From NCBI RefSeq assembly GCF_029846715.1, contig NZ_JARVWW010000009.1:186001-250000 (forward strand): a DNA stretch of 64,000 nucleotides, written 5' to 3'. The first letter of the stretch is position 1; the number at the start of each line of letters is the position of its first letter. This document shows, piece by piece, positions 26,195-35,491 of this stretch. The notes below the pieces were generated by a model. The model worked only from the letters and a program-made list of their open reading frames with translations, was not told the origin of the DNA and searched no databases. This stretch comes from Bradyrhizobium nivariense (GTDB taxonomy: Bacteria > Pseudomonadota > Alphaproteobacteria > Rhizobiales > Xanthobacteraceae). A program made the translations under genes and the position numbers.

Positions 26195-27273
26195 TTACCC
26201 GAGCAGCGAAAGCATATGGCCCTGCTCAGGCGGAATACGGCCCTTCAGCGTGTCGAGGTAGACCACCGCCTCAGGTCCGCGGCTTTCCACCACGGTCAGC
26301 CATCTCTCCAGCAGCGGCGCGAACCCTGACCATGCCGCGCCAAAGCGCTGCTCGATTCCGCCAGGGCCCCATTCCTTGGCGCGCTTGCGGATCTGGTCGG
26401 GGGCAAAGAACCAGCGCGGCTTTGCGCCGGGCATCTCGCCCTCGTCGGTATCGGTGGCGCGATGCGTCAATCCGACGCGCACCGAGCATTTCATCTGCTC
26501 ACCAAAATGCCGGTGCAGCGTGTCGCGTAGCGCGCTGTTGCCGGCCATGTCGACAAAGGCGACGGGAACGTCCGGCGGCAGCGACGTCACGCGGTCATAG
26601 GTGACGACCTCGTCAAAGCAGCCGAGCGACGTGACAAAACTCGTGTTCCCAGCCGATGTCAGTCCGATCACCCTGCGGCCGCGCGTGTGCAGGACATGCG
26701 CGAGCCCGAACGCTTCTTGCTCGAGGCGCTCGACAGCAGCACAGCGCGCGCGCCAAAATCGTCGTTCTCGGCTAGAAAATCGTCGACGAGGAACGACAGC
26801 ATGAACAGTGGCCGCAGCAGCGCCTGATAGTCGCCTTGCCGCCCGGCGTAAGCGGGATCGTCCGTGACGCGCGCATAGGCATTGTAGACCGGCGCCACGC
26901 CTTGCCGGTGCGCGGCACCGTCGCGCAGGCCGCGCTTGCTGACGTCGGTGGCCTCAATGACGAGATGCGTCGCCATCGGGAAATAGCCGAACAGGCGCTC
27001 GCCCATTGCGACGTTCGGATGCCTGGAGGCGATCACTTCGCCAAAGCCCCACACCGGAATGTTGCCAAAACCGGCCGGCGCGGGAAAGAGCTGCCAGTAT
27101 TTCAACTCGTCGCCCAGCACCGCGTAAGTGATGTTGTTGGCGGTGAAGGCGAACCGGTCGACCTTCACGAGCAGGGCGTCAGGCGGCAGCGCATCCGCGC
27201 CGGGAAGCTCAGTCGCGATCACCTTGCAGGTTTCGAAATCGTTTCGCGTCACGATGAAGTCGGTGGCTGTCAT
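26195..27273 (-). pseudogene. DUF2855 family gene, frameshifted
   Basis: The N-terminal part (27273 to about 26715) and the C-terminal part (26195 to about 26715) lie in different frames of one DUF2855 protein. The first reads TDFIVTRNDFETCKVIATE and on to VLLSSASSK. The second resumes AFGLAHVLHTRGRRVIGLTS. Between them the sequence is AAGAAGCG where one more base would restore the frame, so a single base is missing at about 26712-26717. The joined protein would be about 360 residues, the usual length, with an alcohol-dehydrogenase-like fold and no known reaction. Start ATG 27273. It is either a recent pseudogene or a sequencing error. Confidence 0.85.
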
Positions 27274-27366
27274 GATGTCGATCCCGGCTCTTGTTCGCGC
27301 CGACATCTCAATCGTTCACGCGCGCCGTTTGCAACGGTAACATAGTTTTAAACGTTGTTTGGTTGC

Positions 27367-28014
27367 TCACGCCGTGAGCACGCCCTCGCGCTTCTTCATG
27401 GCGCGATAATAGCTCCACCACAGATGCGCCGCCGCGCCGCGCAAGGGGCGCCAGGGTTCGGCGAGCGGCGTCATCTGCTTCTCCGTCGGCCGCGCCTGCA
27501 AGCCGAGCCCGATGCGGATGCCTTCCTGCACGGCGAGGTCACCGGCCGGCCAGGCGTCGCCATGGCCGAGGCAGAACAGCAGATAGACGTCCGCGGTCCA
27601 GGGCCCGATGCCGGGCAGCGAGATCAGCGTGTGATGCGCGGCGTCGGCATCCTCTTCGGCGAGCACCTCGAGGTTCAGCCGCTGCGCGGTGATCTCGCGC
27701 GCAAGATGTTTCAGCGTCTTGATCTTGGCGGCGGACAGGCCGAGCCGCCCCAGCCGGTCGGTGCGGGCGCGGCGCACCGCCTCATGGTCGAACGGGTCGA
27801 ACGCGGCCGATAGCCGTCCCCAGATCGCCGCGGCGCTCGCGGTCGAGAGTTGCTGCCCGCAGACGATGTGCGCGATCCCGGCAAAGCCCGGCTCGCGCCG
27901 CCGCAACGCCGGCATGCCGGCAGTCGCGAGCACGGGCTTCAGGCGCGGATCGCGCTTGACGAGCGCGTGGACGGCCTCTTCGAGATCCGACTGGGTTTCG
28001 AGGTGGATGGTCAT
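27367..28014 (-). CDS. DNA-3-methyladenine glycosylase II (AlkA/HhH-GPD)
   Basis: 215 residues. The helix-hairpin-helix and the catalytic Asp are seen in LPGIGPWTADVYLLFCLGHG, followed by DAWPAGDLAV; the D of PAGD is the catalytic residue. The substrate-pocket helix region is FAGIAHIVCGQQLSTASAAA. It removes alkylated purines to start base-excision repair. It stands alone. The N-terminal TATA-like subdomain of E. coli AlkA is absent, as in the short AlkA2 type. Confidence 0.88.
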   Translation of the reverse strand: MTIHLETQSDLEEAVHALVKRDPRLKPVLATAGMPALRRREPGFAGIAHIVCGQQLSTASAAAIWGRLSAAFDPFDHEAVRRARTDRLGRLGLSAAKIKTLKHLAREITAQRLNLEVLAEEDADAAHHTLISLPGIGPWTADVYLLFCLGHGDAWPAGDLAVQEGIRIGLGLQARPTEKQMTPLAEPWRPLRGAAAHLWWSYYRAMKKREGVLTA

Positions 28015-28080
28015 TGCTTGCTCAACTCGTCATGCGCGGGCTTGCCGTCTCTGCTAAAGCTACGCCGGCTCAATACCGGA

Positions 28081-28155
28081 AGCCCGCCGAAGCCTTCGGC
28101 GCAGGCGGGACCAGAGTCCTGGAAGATGGATTGCCGGGTCAAGCCGGCAATGACA
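28081..28155. repeat. Partial palindromic intergenic repeat (class B half)
   Basis: Contains GCCCGCCGAAGCCTTCGGCG, then GATTGCCGGGTCAAGCCGGC followed by AATGACA, the latter matching one arm of the complete element at 46355-46460. It lies between the glycosylase and gluQ genes. Confidence 0.6.
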
Positions 28156-28171
28156 AGTCTCGCGAGAATCT

Positions 28172-29041
28172 ATGCCACCCGTTTTCCGATTTGCCCCGAG
28201 CCCGAACGGCTTCCTGCATCTTGGCCACGCCTATTCGGCGCTGCTCAACTTCGACTGCGCGCGCGAGACCGGCGGACGGCTGTTGCTGCGGATCGAGGAC
28301 ATCGATGCGATGCGCTGCCGGCCGGAATATGAGGCGGCGATCTACGAAGATCTCGCCTGGCTCTGCATCGCCTGGGAGACGCCGGTGCGGCGGCAGTCGG
28401 AGCATCACGGCGAGTATCGCGCGGCGCTGGACAGGCTCTCCGCGTTCGGCCTGGTCTATCCCGCCTTCGAAAGCCGCGCCGAGATCGCAAGGCTGGTTGC
28501 GACGCGTGAAGCGGACGGGCCGTGGCCGCGCGATCCCGACGGCGCGCCGCTCTATCCCGGCGACGCCAAATCGCTGTCCACCGACGAGCGCGACCGGCTG
28601 ATCGAGTCCGGCGCGCCTTATGCGCTTCGGCTCGATATGGCGGCCGCGTGCCGCCGCGCCGCCGGCCTGACCTGGAACGAGTTGGGCGAGGGATCCGACG
28701 GCGAGCGCGGCATCGTCCCGGCGCGACCGGAGGCCTGGGGCGACGTGATCGTGGCCCGCAAGGAGACGCTGACAAGCTACCATCTGTCCGTCGTCGTCGA
28801 CGATGCGCTCCAGGACGTGAGCGAGGTCGTGCGGGGCCAGGACCTGTTCCACGCCACCTCGGTCCACCGCTTGCTGCAGGTTCTGCTCCGCCTGCCCGAA
28901 CCCCTCTACCGCCACCATGGGCTACTTCGCGACGAGGCCGGTCGGAAGCTGTCGAAATCAACCAGCTCGACCGGCCTTCGTGAACTGCGCGCTGCCGGCG
29001 CCACGGCCGCCGGTATCCGCCAGTTGGTGGGATTAGGTTAA
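28172..29041 (+). CDS. gluQ: Glutamyl-Q tRNA(Asp) synthetase
   Basis: 289 residues, the catalytic half of glutamyl-tRNA synthetase without an anticodon-binding domain. HIGH-type motif in FAPSPNGFLHLGHAYSALLN and KMSKS-type motif KLSKSTSSTGL. The protein attaches glutamate to the queuosine of tRNA(Asp). The four-cysteine zinc site of some homologues is not evident here, with only scattered Cys. It is a single gene ahead of the histidine kinase, with about 105 bases between. Confidence 0.9.
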   Translation: MPPVFRFAPSPNGFLHLGHAYSALLNFDCARETGGRLLLRIEDIDAMRCRPEYEAAIYEDLAWLCIAWETPVRRQSEHHGEYRAALDRLSAFGLVYPAFESRAEIARLVATREADGPWPRDPDGAPLYPGDAKSLSTDERDRLIESGAPYALRLDMAAACRRAAGLTWNELGEGSDGERGIVPARPEAWGDVIVARKETLTSYHLSVVVDDALQDVSEVVRGQDLFHATSVHRLLQVLLRLPEPLYRHHGLLRDEAGRKLSKSTSSTGLRELRAAGATAAGIRQLVGLG

Positions 29042-29145
29042 GTTTCTCTGGGGTTTAGCCAAACGCCGCCGTGACTCCGGGTGTTCCGCCGTGCCATGCT
29101 TGCCGACGAGACCGGGGTTCGAAGCGGATACTTCGAAGGGGATTT

Positions 29146-30420
29146 ATGGCGGCGAAATCGCGCGCAGCGCGCACCACGCGGACGTCCAGGCGACCGCCTC
29201 GGAAGCGGTCCGGGGCGGCCGCCACGGTGCGCAAGCGCGGCACCAAGCAGGTCGCGCCGGACGTGGTCCACGCCGCGCTTGCCGCCTTTGCCCATGAGGT
29301 CCGCACCCCCCTGACCGGCATTCTCGCGATCAGCGACCTGCTCGCGACCTCCGATCTCGGTGAACGGGAACGGCGCTGGGCCGACACGATCAAGGCCGGC
29401 GCTGAGCATCTGGCGAGCCTTGCCACCCTGTTCGTGGACGCCGCCAGAACCGGCAAGGGGGCCGCGAAGAATGGAAGCACGCTGCGGCAGGATTTGTTCA
29501 ACCTGCGGACGCTCGCCCGCAACGCCGGCGATTCGCTGGCCGGTCGCGCCGCGGCCAAGGGTCTCCAGGCCGAGGTCGATATCTCCGAGAAGCTGCCGGG
29601 GCTGGTGGTCGGTGATCCCGTCCGCCTGCGCGCCGCGCTCGAGAACCTGATCGACAATGCCGTGAAATTCACCGAGCGAGGCGGCGTGGCGCTCGCGGTC
29701 GCGCCTTGGCGTTCCGCCAAGAGCAAGGGCAAAGCAAAGGGCAAAGGCAGAGTCGGTGTCGCCTTCGCGGTGTCCGACAGCGGCATCGGCCTCACCATGG
29801 CCGAGATCAAGCGGCTGTTCCGCCCGTTTACCCAGGCCAATGTCGCCATTGCCTCGCGGTTCGGCGGCGCTGGCCTGGGCCTGTCCTCGGTGAAGCAACT
29901 GGCGCGCGCGATGGGGGGTGACATCACGGTCGCACCGCGACCCGGCGGCGGCGCCACCTTCACGTTGACGGTGTCGGTGGATGCGACGGGATCGGGCAGG
30001 TCCCGCAAGGCGAAGGGCGAAGCCGAGGTGGATGCGGTCGCGGCGCTGCGAGTGCTCAGCGTCGAGGACAATCCGTTCGGCCGCGTCGTGCTCAACACCA
30101 TCCTGACCGAGCTTGGCCATCATGCCGAGTTCATCGGGCGCGGCGAGGACGCGGTGAACCGGCTCGCGCAGGGCGCCTTCGATGCGGTGCTGATGGATAT
30201 GGTGCTGCCGGGCATCAATGGCGTCGAGGCGATCAGGCGGATCCGCACCATGGCGACGCCGCTGGCTCAGATCCCCATCATCGGGGTGTCCGGTCGCGGC
30301 GAAGACGAAGTCGCCTCACGCGAGGCCGGCGCCGACGCCTTTCTGGTCAAGCCTGTGTCTCCGCGGGCTTTAGCGACTGCGCTGCTTGAAGCGACACGCC
30401 GTGAGGAAGCCGCGACTTGA
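29146..30420 (+). CDS. Soluble hybrid histidine kinase with C-terminal receiver domain
   Basis: 424 residues from ATG 29146 (GAAGGGG upstream). The N-terminal 45 residues are very basic (AARTTRTSRRPPRKRS) with no membrane helix and no sensor domain. Then HisKA with AAFAHEVRTPLTGILAISDL, HATPase (ENLIDNAVKFTE, SDSGIGLTM, GGAGLGLSS), and a receiver domain with Asp in VLMDMVLPGINGV and Lys in FLVKPVS. Lys/Gly-rich linkers (SKGKAKGKGRVG) interrupt the ATPase domain. It should be cytoplasmic. Its last 74 bases overlap the 3' end of the convergent YihY gene. No partner regulator is adjacent. Confidence 0.9.
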   Translation: MAAKSRAARTTRTSRRPPRKRSGAAATVRKRGTKQVAPDVVHAALAAFAHEVRTPLTGILAISDLLATSDLGERERRWADTIKAGAEHLASLATLFVDAARTGKGAAKNGSTLRQDLFNLRTLARNAGDSLAGRAAAKGLQAEVDISEKLPGLVVGDPVRLRAALENLIDNAVKFTERGGVALAVAPWRSAKSKGKAKGKGRVGVAFAVSDSGIGLTMAEIKRLFRPFTQANVAIASRFGGAGLGLSSVKQLARAMGGDITVAPRPGGGATFTLTVSVDATGSGRSRKAKGEAEVDAVAALRVLSVEDNPFGRVVLNTILTELGHHAEFIGRGEDAVNRLAQGAFDAVLMDMVLPGINGVEAIRRIRTMATPLAQIPIIGVSGRGEDEVASREAGADAFLVKPVSPRALATALLEATRREEAAT

Positions 30421-31240
30421 TGATCGCGGCGTTGAGCTCGCCGCCGTAAACGAAGATTGCGGCGATGAAGTACAGAAACACCAGCGCGATGATCACCGAG
30501 GCGAGCCCCGCATACATCGTCACGTAGTTGTTGGCGAAGCGCGCCAGATATTGCCCGAACACGATGCCCGATATCAGCGACGCCACGATGGTGAAGACGA
30601 TGCCGGGCAGGATCTGGAAGAAACCGCGCCGCCCCGCCGGCAGCCAGGCGTGCAGGATGAGCAGCGCCACTACCAGCGCACCCACGGTGATGCCGTAGCG
30701 CAGCCAGGTGAGGATGCTCTCATTGGATTCGACGAACAGCGGAATGTGGCGCCGCGCCGCCTCGATGAGGAGCGGCCCGAGCACGATCAGGAACGCCATG
30801 GCGAGTGCGGTGAAGGCGGCGACCAGCGTGTAGCCGATCGACTCCAAGCGCAGCCAGTACCAGCGCCGCATCTCGACCACCGCATAGGCGCGGTTGAGTG
30901 CGACCCGCAGCGCCTCGACGCCGTTCGAGGCGAAGTAGACCGACAGCATCGCGCCGACGGTCAGCACGCCGGAGCGGGTCGTGGTCAGCACGTCGTGCAC
31001 CTCGCCCGAGATTGAATCGGAGACTTGCTTGGGCCAGACCTGAAGCATCAGGCTTGCGGCCTGGTCGGCGAGTTCCTTGGAGCCGAAGAAGCCGGCGAGC
31101 GAGGTCAGCACGATCAGGAACGGGAACAGCGCCATCAGCGTCGACAGCGCGATATGGCTCGCGATCGCCCAGCCATCGTCGGCCAGGAACGTGTAGAACG
31201 CGTCCATCACGACGAGGTAGATGGTGCGGAGCGCCTTCAC
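30347..31240 (-). CDS. YihY/BrkB-family inner-membrane protein
   Basis: 297 residues with six membrane segments and the YihY signature: WAIASHIALSTLMALFPFLI near the N-terminus, FASNGVEALRVALNRAYAV, and the late block PGIVFTIVASLISGIVFGQY, then YAGLASVIIALVFLYF. The family was once called ribonuclease BN or BrkB; it is now thought to be a transporter-like membrane protein of uncertain function. Its 3' end overlaps the histidine kinase gene in antisense. Confidence 0.88.
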   Translation of the reverse strand: MKALRTIYLVVMDAFYTFLADDGWAIASHIALSTLMALFPFLIVLTSLAGFFGSKELADQAASLMLQVWPKQVSDSISGEVHDVLTTTRSGVLTVGAMLSVYFASNGVEALRVALNRAYAVVEMRRWYWLRLESIGYTLVAAFTALAMAFLIVLGPLLIEAARRHIPLFVESNESILTWLRYGITVGALVVALLILHAWLPAGRRGFFQILPGIVFTIVASLISGIVFGQYLARFANNYVTMYAGLASVIIALVFLYFIAAIFVYGGELNAAIIKSRLPHGVSLQAAQSLKPAETQA

Positions 31241-31444
31241 GCGCCACCCACACTGCTGTCGTCACTTCCTCTTCCCGCGTGCGCGGAGCGCATTCCGGCC
31301 TCACCCCGCGAACGGGGAGGGGCGAAGAGGATGGGCAATTCCCGCAAATCCAGATTCATCCAGCTAGCTTCTGATATTATTGGCTTAAAAGCCAGATCGG
31401 GAACGCCATAGCGGACCGGCGCGCAGGGTGTTATTTACCCTTGG

Positions 31445-31639
31445 ATGGCATCGCTCTTGAGTACTTTCATCTTGCCGATCGCGGTCGGCGCCGTGGCGTT
31501 GGTGCTGCTGCTCGGTCTCATCAACATGATGCGCGGCGGCTCGCCCAACACCTCGCAGAAGCTGATGCGCTGGCGCGTGCTGCTTCAGTTCGTGGCGATC
31601 GTCATCGCGATGCTCGCCGTGTGGGCGATGGGGCGTTAA
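31445..31639 (+). CDS. Twin-transmembrane HIG1-type protein
   Basis: 64 residues with two hydrophobic helices (FILPIAVGAVALVLLLGLIN and VLLQFVAIVIAMLAVWAMG) joined by a short loop with SPNTSQKLMRWRVLLQ, the pattern of the HIG_1_N (hypoxia-induced gene 1) family. In mitochondria and some bacteria such proteins associate with cytochrome oxidase. Its stop is one base before the ATG of the cobalamin adenosyltransferase gene, so the two are co-transcribed. Confidence 0.85.
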   Translation: MASLLSTFILPIAVGAVALVLLLGLINMMRGGSPNTSQKLMRWRVLLQFVAIVIAMLAVWAMGR

Positions 31640-31640
31640 C

Positions 31641-32213
31641 ATGGTCGTGCTCAACCGCATCTATACGAAAACCGGTGACGACGGCACGACAGCGCTCGGC
31701 TCGGGCGAACGCCGGCCGAAATACGATCTGCGCATCGAGGCCTATGGCACCGTGGACGAGACCAATGCCGCGATCGGCGTGGTGCGGCTCCACACCCATG
31801 ATATGCCCGGGTTCGACGCGATGCTTGGCCGCATCCAGAACGATCTGTTCGACCTCGGCGCGGACCTTGCGGTACCGGAGCGTGAAGGCAAAGCGGAACG
31901 GCTGCGGGTGGTGGCGAGCCAGGTCGAGCGGCTCGAGCGCGACATCGACGCGCTCAACGACAAGCTGGCGCCGCTGACCTCCTTCGTGCTGCCGGGCGGA
32001 ACGCCGGCCGCCGCCTACCTCCATGTCGCCCGCACGATTTGCCGCAGGGCGGAACGCGTGATGGTGGAACTGGCGGCCCGGCCCAATGAGCCGGTCGGAG
32101 CAGCTGGCATCCAGTATATGAACCGCCTGTCGGACTTCCTGTTCGTGGCCAGCCGCGCCGCTAATCATGACGGCGCCGGCGACGTGCTCTGGGTTCCCGG
32201 CCAGAACCGCTGA
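31641..32213 (+). CDS. Cob(I)yrinic acid a,c-diamide adenosyltransferase, PduO type
   Basis: 190 residues. The N-terminal ATP-binding signature IYTKTGDDGTTALGSGERRP, the Asp/Asn motif AYGTVDETNAAIG, and the C-terminal RTICRRAERVMVEL with YMNRLSDFLFVASRAAN are all canonical. It adenosylates cob(I)alamin to make coenzyme B12. It follows the HIG1 gene with a one-base gap. Confidence 0.93.
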   Translation: MVVLNRIYTKTGDDGTTALGSGERRPKYDLRIEAYGTVDETNAAIGVVRLHTHDMPGFDAMLGRIQNDLFDLGADLAVPEREGKAERLRVVASQVERLERDIDALNDKLAPLTSFVLPGGTPAAAYLHVARTICRRAERVMVELAARPNEPVGAAGIQYMNRLSDFLFVASRAANHDGAGDVLWVPGQNR

Positions 32214-32337
32214 CCCATTGAGCGGCGCATTTCTGGAGGCCAAAATTAGAGGCTTTCGCGCGTTGACCGGGCCGGATCAGGCCTTTAGGTTCCGCGCCAG
32301 TTGATAGCCCCCTCCCAGATTGAGTGAAAGAGGATCG

Positions 32338-33087
32338 ATGAAGGTCTTGGTGCCGGTAAAGCGGGTGGTCGATTACAACGTCAAGGTCCGCGTCAAGAGC
32401 GATGGATCGGGCGTTGAACTCGCCAACGTCAAAATGTCGATGAACCCGTTCGACGAAATCGCGGTCGAGGAAGCGCTGCGCCTGAAGGAAGCCGGCAAGG
32501 CGACCGAAGTCGTGGTGGTCTCGATCGGACCGGCGCAGGCGTCGGAAACGATCCGCACCGGTCTCGCCATGGGCGCCGATCGCGGCATCCTGGTGAAGGC
32601 CGAGGGCGCGGTCGAGCCGCTCGCCGTCGCCAAGATCCTGAAGAAGATTGCGGACGAAGAGCAGCCGGGCCTGATCATTCTCGGCAAGCAGGCGATCGAC
32701 GACGACAGCAATCAGACCGGCCAGATGCTGGCCGCACTGCTCGGCTGGTCGCAGGCGACCTTTGCCTCGAAGCTCGAAGTCGAAGGTTCTGACTTCAAGG
32801 TCACCCGCGAAGTCGACGGCGGCTTGCAGACCGTGAAGCTGAAGGGACCGGCGATCGTCACCACCGATCTCCGTCTCAACGAGCCGCGCTACGCCTCGCT
32901 GCCAAACATCATGAAGGCCAAGAAGAAGCCGATCGCGGACAAGACCGTCGCCGACTACGGCGTCGACGTCACCGCACGCCTCGAAGTTCTGAAAACGACG
33001 GAGCCCGCGGGCCGCAAGGCCGGCGTCAAGGTCAAGGACGTCGCCGAGCTGGTGTCGAAGCTCAAGAACGAAGCCGGGGTGCTCTGA
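32338..33087 (+). CDS. etfB: Electron transfer flavoprotein subunit beta
   Basis: 249 residues from ATG 32338 (AGAGGAT upstream; the earlier GTG at 32320 is less likely). Typical Etf[37 protein letters not shown], and the beta-subunit signature [19 protein letters not shown], followed by [18 protein letters not shown]. It carries AMP and forms the heterodimer with EtfA that takes electrons from acyl-CoA dehydrogenases to the respiratory chain. It overlaps etfA by one base (TGATG). Confidence 0.96.
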   Translation: MKVLVPVKRVVDYNVKVRVKSDGSGVELANVKMSMNPFDEIAVEEALRLKEAGKATEVVVVSIGPAQASETIRTGLAMGADRGILVKAEGAVEPLAVAKILKKIADEEQPGLIILGKQAIDDDSNQTGQMLAALLGWSQATFASKLEVEGSDFKVTREVDGGLQTVKLKGPAIVTTDLRLNEPRYASLPNIMKAKKKPIADKTVADYGVDVTARLEVLKTTEPAGRKAGVKVKDVAELVSKLKNEAGVL

Positions 33088-34037
33088 TGACGACGTTGCT
33101 GATTGCCGAACACGAACACGAGGTCCTCAAGGACTCCACCAACAAGGCGCTGACCGCAGCTTCCCAGCTCGGCGGTGACGTCCACGTGCTGGTTGCCGGC
33201 GGCGGCCAGGGCACCAAGGCTGCGGCGGATACTGCCGCGAAGCTTGCCGGTGTCGCCAAGGTGCTCGTCGCTGAGGGCGACCTCTACGCGCACGATCTTG
33301 CCGAGCCGCTGGCCGCGCTGATCGTCTCGCTGGCGTCGTCCTATGACGCGATCGTCGCGCCCGCGACCTCGCGCTTCAAGAACGTGATGCCGCGCGTCGC
33401 AGCGCTGCTCGACGTCATGCAGGTCTCGGAGATCACCAAGGTGGTCGCGCCCGACACCTATGAGCGCCCGATCTATGCCGGCAACGCCATCCAGACCGTG
33501 AAGTCGAAGGACGCCAAGAAGGTCATCACGGTGCGAACGTCCACCTTCGCAGCAGCGGGTGAAGGCGGCAGCGCCTCGGTCGAGAGCGTCGCAGCGGCCG
33601 CCGATCCGGGCCTGTCGTCCTTCGTCGGCGAGGAAGTCGCCAAGAGCGACCGTCCCGAGCTGACCTCGGCGAAGATCATCGTCTCCGGTGGCCGTGCCAT
33701 GCAGAGCCGTGAGAACTTCGCAAAGTACATCGAGCCGCTGGCCGACAAGCTTGGCGCCGGCGTCGGCGCCTCGCGCGCGGCGGTGGATGCCGGCTATGCG
33801 CCCAACGACTGGCAGGTCGGGCAGACCGGCAAGGTCGTGGCCCCCGAGCTCTATGTCGCCGTCGGCATTTCCGGCGCGATCCAGCATCTGGCCGGCATGA
33901 AGGACTCCAAGGTGATCGTTGCGATCAACAAGGACGAGGACGCGCCGATCTTCCAGGTTGCCGATTACGGCCTGGTCGCCGACCTCTACCAGGCGGTTCC
34001 AGAGCTGACAGCCGAACTCGGCAAGCTCGGCAAGTAA
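33087..34037 (+). CDS. etfA: Electron transfer flavoprotein subunit alpha
   Basis: 316 residues. The FAD-binding C-terminal domain has the family signature in order: [20 protein letters not shown], then [20 protein letters not shown], then [20 protein letters not shown]. The FAD sits in this half. It ends 11 bases before a perfect 14-bp terminator stem, so etfBA is a two-gene unit. Confidence 0.96.
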   Translation: MTTLLIAEHEHEVLKDSTNKALTAASQLGGDVHVLVAGGGQGTKAAADTAAKLAGVAKVLVAEGDLYAHDLAEPLAALIVSLASSYDAIVAPATSRFKNVMPRVAALLDVMQVSEITKVVAPDTYERPIYAGNAIQTVKSKDAKKVITVRTSTFAAAGEGGSASVESVAAAADPGLSSFVGEEVAKSDRPELTSAKIIVSGGRAMQSRENFAKYIEPLADKLGAGVGASRAAVDAGYAPNDWQVGQTGKVVAPELYVAVGISGAIQHLAGMKDSKVIVAINKDEDAPIFQVADYGLVADLYQAVPELTAELGKLGK

Positions 34038-34048
34038 AACGCGTTAAA

Positions 34049-34087
34049 AACACCGGCCGGAGGTATAAACTCCGGCCGGTGTTGCTT
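34049..34087 (+). terminator. Intrinsic terminator of etfBA
   Basis: Perfect 14-bp stem AACACCGGCCGGAG (34049-34062) and CTCCGGCCGGTGTT (34070-34083) with a 7-nt loop, followed by GCTTTT. It starts 12 bases after the etfA stop codon. Confidence 0.93.
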
Positions 34088-34230
34088 TTGAGGCGTTTTC
34101 TTTGGCGTGGGACACGCCTTCGAAGCGATCCAATCTAGGTTTCGAGGCCGGGTTCTGATTAAATCGGACCTCCCGGCTCAGGGGGATAGGCAGGCGCGGT
34201 TAGCAGCGCGCCGTTCCGGTGGATGACATT

Positions 34231-35112
34231 ATGGCGGCAGTAATCAAGAAGGTCGGCGTGATCGGCGCGGGGCAGATGGGCAATGGCATCGCGCATGTCG
34301 CTGCGCTGGCCGGCTTCGACGTGGTGCTCAACGACATTTCGGCCGACCGCCTCAAGTCAGGCATGGCCACGATCAACGGCAACCTGGCGCGCCAGGTCTC
34401 CAAGAAGGCCGTCAGCGAGGACGACAAAGCCAAGGCGATGGCGCGCATCGTGGCCGGCGAGAAGCTGGACGATCTCGCGGACTGCGATCTCGTGATCGAG
34501 ACCGCGGTCGAGAAGGAAGAGGTCAAGCGCAAGATTTTCCACGAGCTCTGCGCTGTGTTGAAGCCGGAGGCGATCGTCGCCTCCGATACCTCCTCGATCT
34601 CGATCACGCGGCTCGCCGCCGCCACCGACCGGCCCGAACGCTTCATCGGCATTCACTTCATGAATCCGGTGCCGCTGATGGAGCTGGTGGAGCTGATCCG
34701 CGGCATCGCCACCGACGACCAGACCTTCGAGGCGTCCAAGGAATTCGTCGCCAAGCTCGGCAAGCAGGTCGCGGTCTCCGAGGATTTCCCGGCTTTCATC
34801 GTCAACCGCATCCTGCTGCCGATGATCAACGAGGCGATTTACACGCTGTACGAAGGCGTCGGTAATGTCGAGGCGATCGACGCGGCGATGAAGCTCGGGG
34901 CGCACCATCCGATGGGCCCGCTGGAGCTCGCCGATTTCATCGGCCTCGATACCTGTCTCTCCATCATGCAGGTGCTGCATGAGGGCCTCGCCGACTCCAA
35001 ATATCGTCCGTGCCCGCTGCTGGTGAAATACGTCGAGGCGGGCTGGCTCGGCCGCAAGACCCAGCGCGGCTTCTACGACTACCGCGGCGCCAAGCCGGTT
35101 CCGACGCGCTGA
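34231..35112 (+). CDS. 3-hydroxybutyryl-CoA dehydrogenase
   Basis: 293 residues from ATG 34231 (a GTG at 34219 would add four residues). NAD-binding VGVIGAGQMGNGIAHVAALA, catalytic His in GIHFMNPVPLMELVELIRG, and the C-terminal domain HHPMGPLELADFIGLDTCLS. It oxidises or reduces the 3-hydroxyacyl-CoA of C4 metabolism, for example in polyhydroxybutyrate turnover or fatty-acid oxidation. It lies behind etfBA but after their terminator, so it has its own promoter. The name hbdA is often used for this family. Confidence 0.92.
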   Translation: MAAVIKKVGVIGAGQMGNGIAHVAALAGFDVVLNDISADRLKSGMATINGNLARQVSKKAVSEDDKAKAMARIVAGEKLDDLADCDLVIETAVEKEEVKRKIFHELCAVLKPEAIVASDTSSISITRLAAATDRPERFIGIHFMNPVPLMELVELIRGIATDDQTFEASKEFVAKLGKQVAVSEDFPAFIVNRILLPMINEAIYTLYEGVGNVEAIDAAMKLGAHHPMGPLELADFIGLDTCLSIMQVLHEGLADSKYRPCPLLVKYVEAGWLGRKTQRGFYDYRGAKPVPTR

Positions 35113-35292
35113 TCGATTTCGCGGCGGACGCTGCGCAGTGCTTCTTCAGCGGTGCGCTGCAGAGCCGGGCCCAGCAGCGCCCACGCTACGGCACTTCGTG
35201 TCGCTTCGTGTCCGAGCCACGAAAGCGTCCAAAATCTCCACCTTCCGTTAACCGCTCGCCTCTAGGCTGCAGCCGGTACGAGGGTTCGCGTA

Positions 35293-35487
35293 ATGGACAT
35301 GATGGCGATGGTCAGCAGCATGCTGGCCTCTCAGCAAGGCGCACTGCAGTCGAATATCTCGGCGACACTGATGAAGCAGAACGCGGATGCGGAGAAATCC
35401 ACCGTCCTGACGCTGCTCGGTGCGGGACAGCCCTCGCTTGCCAATATCGGCGCTGGCGTCGGCGGCAACCTCAACATCACCGCCTGA
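35293..35487 (+). CDS. YjfB-like putative motility protein
   Basis: 64 residues: MDMMAMVSSMLASQQGALQS, then a middle with SATLMKQNADAEKS and a Gly-rich tail. The pattern of an N-terminal MDMxAMxxxM, a QxxLQ stretch and the LMKxxxDxxxS core is that of the YjfB_motility family, short proteins found near flagellar genes in other bacteria. No flagellar gene is adjacent here. Function unknown. Confidence 0.7.
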   Translation: MDMMAMVSSMLASQQGALQSNISATLMKQNADAEKSTVLTLLGAGQPSLANIGAGVGGNLNITA

Positions 35488-35491
35488 ACTC

